Assembly: GCA_033032865.1 (NCBI GenBank)
Contig: JAWHQI010000520.1
Location: 186,001 to 250,000, forward strand
DNA: 64,000 nt
Reading direction: 5' to 3'
Source of the DNA: Dactylorhiza incarnata
Taxonomy: Eukaryota; Streptophyta; Magnoliopsida; Asparagales; Orchidaceae
Both the position numbers and the translations under genes were made by a program. Of this stretch, positions 63,050 to 64,000 are shown in pieces (within the stretch, counting starts at the first letter, position 1; each line of letters starts with the position of its first letter). The notes under the pieces were generated by a model that saw only the letters and a program-made list of their open reading frames with translations, was not told the origin of the DNA and did not search any database.

Positions 63050-63595
63050 ATGACTCTTTCTCTCCACCTCCAGTTGAGCTCGGCTCCTGCGAGGTGTCGA
63101 ACTTCTCTCCGCCTCTAGTTGAGCTCGGCTCCTGCGAGGTGTCGACCTTCTCTCCGCCTCTAGTTGAGCTCGGCTCCTAGAAGGTGTCGACCTTCTATCC
63201 ACCTCTAGTTGAGCTAGGCTCCTAGAAGGTGTCGACCTTCTCTCCGCCTCTAGTTGAGCTCGGCTCCTACGAGGTGTCGACCTTCTCTCTGCCTCTAGTT
63301 GAGCTCGGCTCCTAGAAGGTGTCGACCTTCTATCCACCTCTAGTTGAGCTGGGCTCCTAGAAGGTGTCGACCTTCTCTCCGCCTCCAGTTGAGCTCGGCT
63401 CCTGCGAGGTGTCGACCTTCTCTCCGCCTCCAGTTGAGCTCGGCTCCTGCGAGGTGTCGACCTTCTCTCCGTCTCTAGTTGAGCTCGGCTCCTAGAAGGT
63501 GTTGACCTTCTCTCCGCCTCTAGTTGAGCTCGGCTCCTAGAAGGTGTCGACCTTGTATCCGCCTCCTGTTGAGCTCGACTCCTGTGAAGTGTAGG
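63050..63595 (+). repeat. 45-bp array next to the polypurine tract
   Basis: About 12 copies of a 45-bp unit with agttgagctcggctcctgcg, aggtgtcgaccttctctccg and cctct. Its complement aligns with the 44-bp unit at 37475-38480 (gtcgacacc, gagc-gaggctcaact). Both arrays have the same orientation relative to their element. Confidence 0.9.
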
Positions 63596-63665
63596 CGTCC
63601 TCTTGTTCACATCTCTCCGAACTGCGGGTCTAACATTGTTTTTCCGACCTCGCGAGCGAGCTCGA

Positions 63666-63680
63666 AAAAAGTGGGGATTG
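63666..63680 (+). promoter_or_regulatory. Polypurine tract of the 56882 element
   Basis: aaaaagtggggattg directly before the 3' LTR start TGTTCAACCC. The two minus-strand elements have the near-identical agcggggattg in the same place. Confidence 0.85.
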
Positions 63681-64000
63681 TGTTCAACCCGTAATTCGTC
63701 GAGATCAGAAAGGCCTAAGAAGACGCCTATTCGCCGACCTCGCAAGGCGTGAGCTGGGCGAGCAAGGCGCGAGCTGGGCGAGCAAAGCGTGAGCTGGGCG
63801 AGCAAGGCGCGAGCTGGACGAGCAAGGCGCGAGCTGGGCGAGCAGAGGGCTAGCTGGACGAGTAGAGGGCGAGCTGGGCGAGCAGGGAGAGCAGAGGCAA
63901 GTATGGGCGAGTATGGTCAGGTAACTACCCCCCCCCCCCCAGGATTTGTCTATAAATAGACCCCCAGGGGTACAAGAAAGAGGACTTTTCGGACGAGGTT
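63681..64000 (+). repeat. 3' LTR of the 56882 element, cut by the window end
   Basis: Starts TGTTCAACCCGTAATTCGTC. The U3 array of gggcgagcaaggcgcgagct units is at 63740-63900, a C13 tract at 63928-63940, and TATAAATA at 63951-63958. It has a similar number of array units to the 5' LTR. Confidence 0.9.

Larger units (their letters stand above)
56882..64000 (+). mobile_element. tRNA-Phe-primed non-autonomous retrotransposon, 3' end outside window
   Basis: 5' LTR 56882-57453, primer site 57457-57474, polypurine tract 63666-63680, and 3' LTR from 63681 to beyond the window. The interior has no gag or pol. It has a GCGAG-rich region (57480-58360), an inserted solo LTR (58369-59742), a C25 tract, two families of long direct repeats (60000-62950) and a 45-bp array (63050-63590). 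That array is homologous to the 44-bp array of the outer element at 37475-38480 and sits in the same place relative to the polypurine tract. It is the plus-strand counterpart of the 35570-50647 element. Confidence 0.85.

Overview
The window is repeat-dense nuclear DNA from a flowering plant. The evidence is plant-type copia, gypsy-like and hAT elements, a 5S-containing Cassandra-like element, a tRNA-Phe primer site matching plant tRNA-Phe, and one spliced plant gene with canonical GT-AG introns. No bacterial or organellar genes were seen. The species cannot be named from the sequence.

Layout. 1-8.0 kb: diverged LTRs, a Cassandra-like 5S element and GC-rich minisatellites. 8.3-10.1 kb: a 125-bp tandem satellite. 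11.2-17.0 kb: a second copy of the 4.3-6.7 kb retroelement segment, split by a hAT transposon (13905-16873, 8-bp target duplication) whose transposase has one in-frame stop. 18.7-33.8 kb: the only convincing host gene, a four-exon minus-strand ARM-repeat membrane protein of about 848 residues. Its 9-kb third intron holds a young copia element (20773-26523), and its other introns hold MITE-like and SINE-like repeats.

35.6-50.6 kb: a nested stack of LTR elements that can be resolved by target duplications. An outer non-autonomous element (35570-50647, duplication ATCTT) contains three others: a plus-strand solo LTR (36498-37092, TTCTG), a second solo LTR (39428-41259, GCAAG) and a Gag-only retrotransposon (41333-47366, ACTTC). 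A related element begins at 56882 (5' LTR, tRNA-Phe primer site), carries its own solo LTR (58369-59742, GCGCT), and runs off the window in its 3' LTR. 51.5-52.7 kb is an inverted pair of 20-bp minisatellite arrays. 53.4-56.9 kb holds more LTR and copia debris.

How it fits together. Much of the right half is one retrotransposon group using tRNA-Phe as primer. Its members differ in their tandem arrays, which sit in the LTR just upstream of a TATAAATA box and also in the internal region. The array monomers differ between members (20, 28 and about 52 bp) but all contain GGGCGAG in the direction of transcription. The only retroelement protein in this group is a Gag, so mobility would depend on enzymes supplied elsewhere. 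Boundaries marked by exact target duplications are firm; boundaries of older LTR fragments and of degenerate arrays are approximate.
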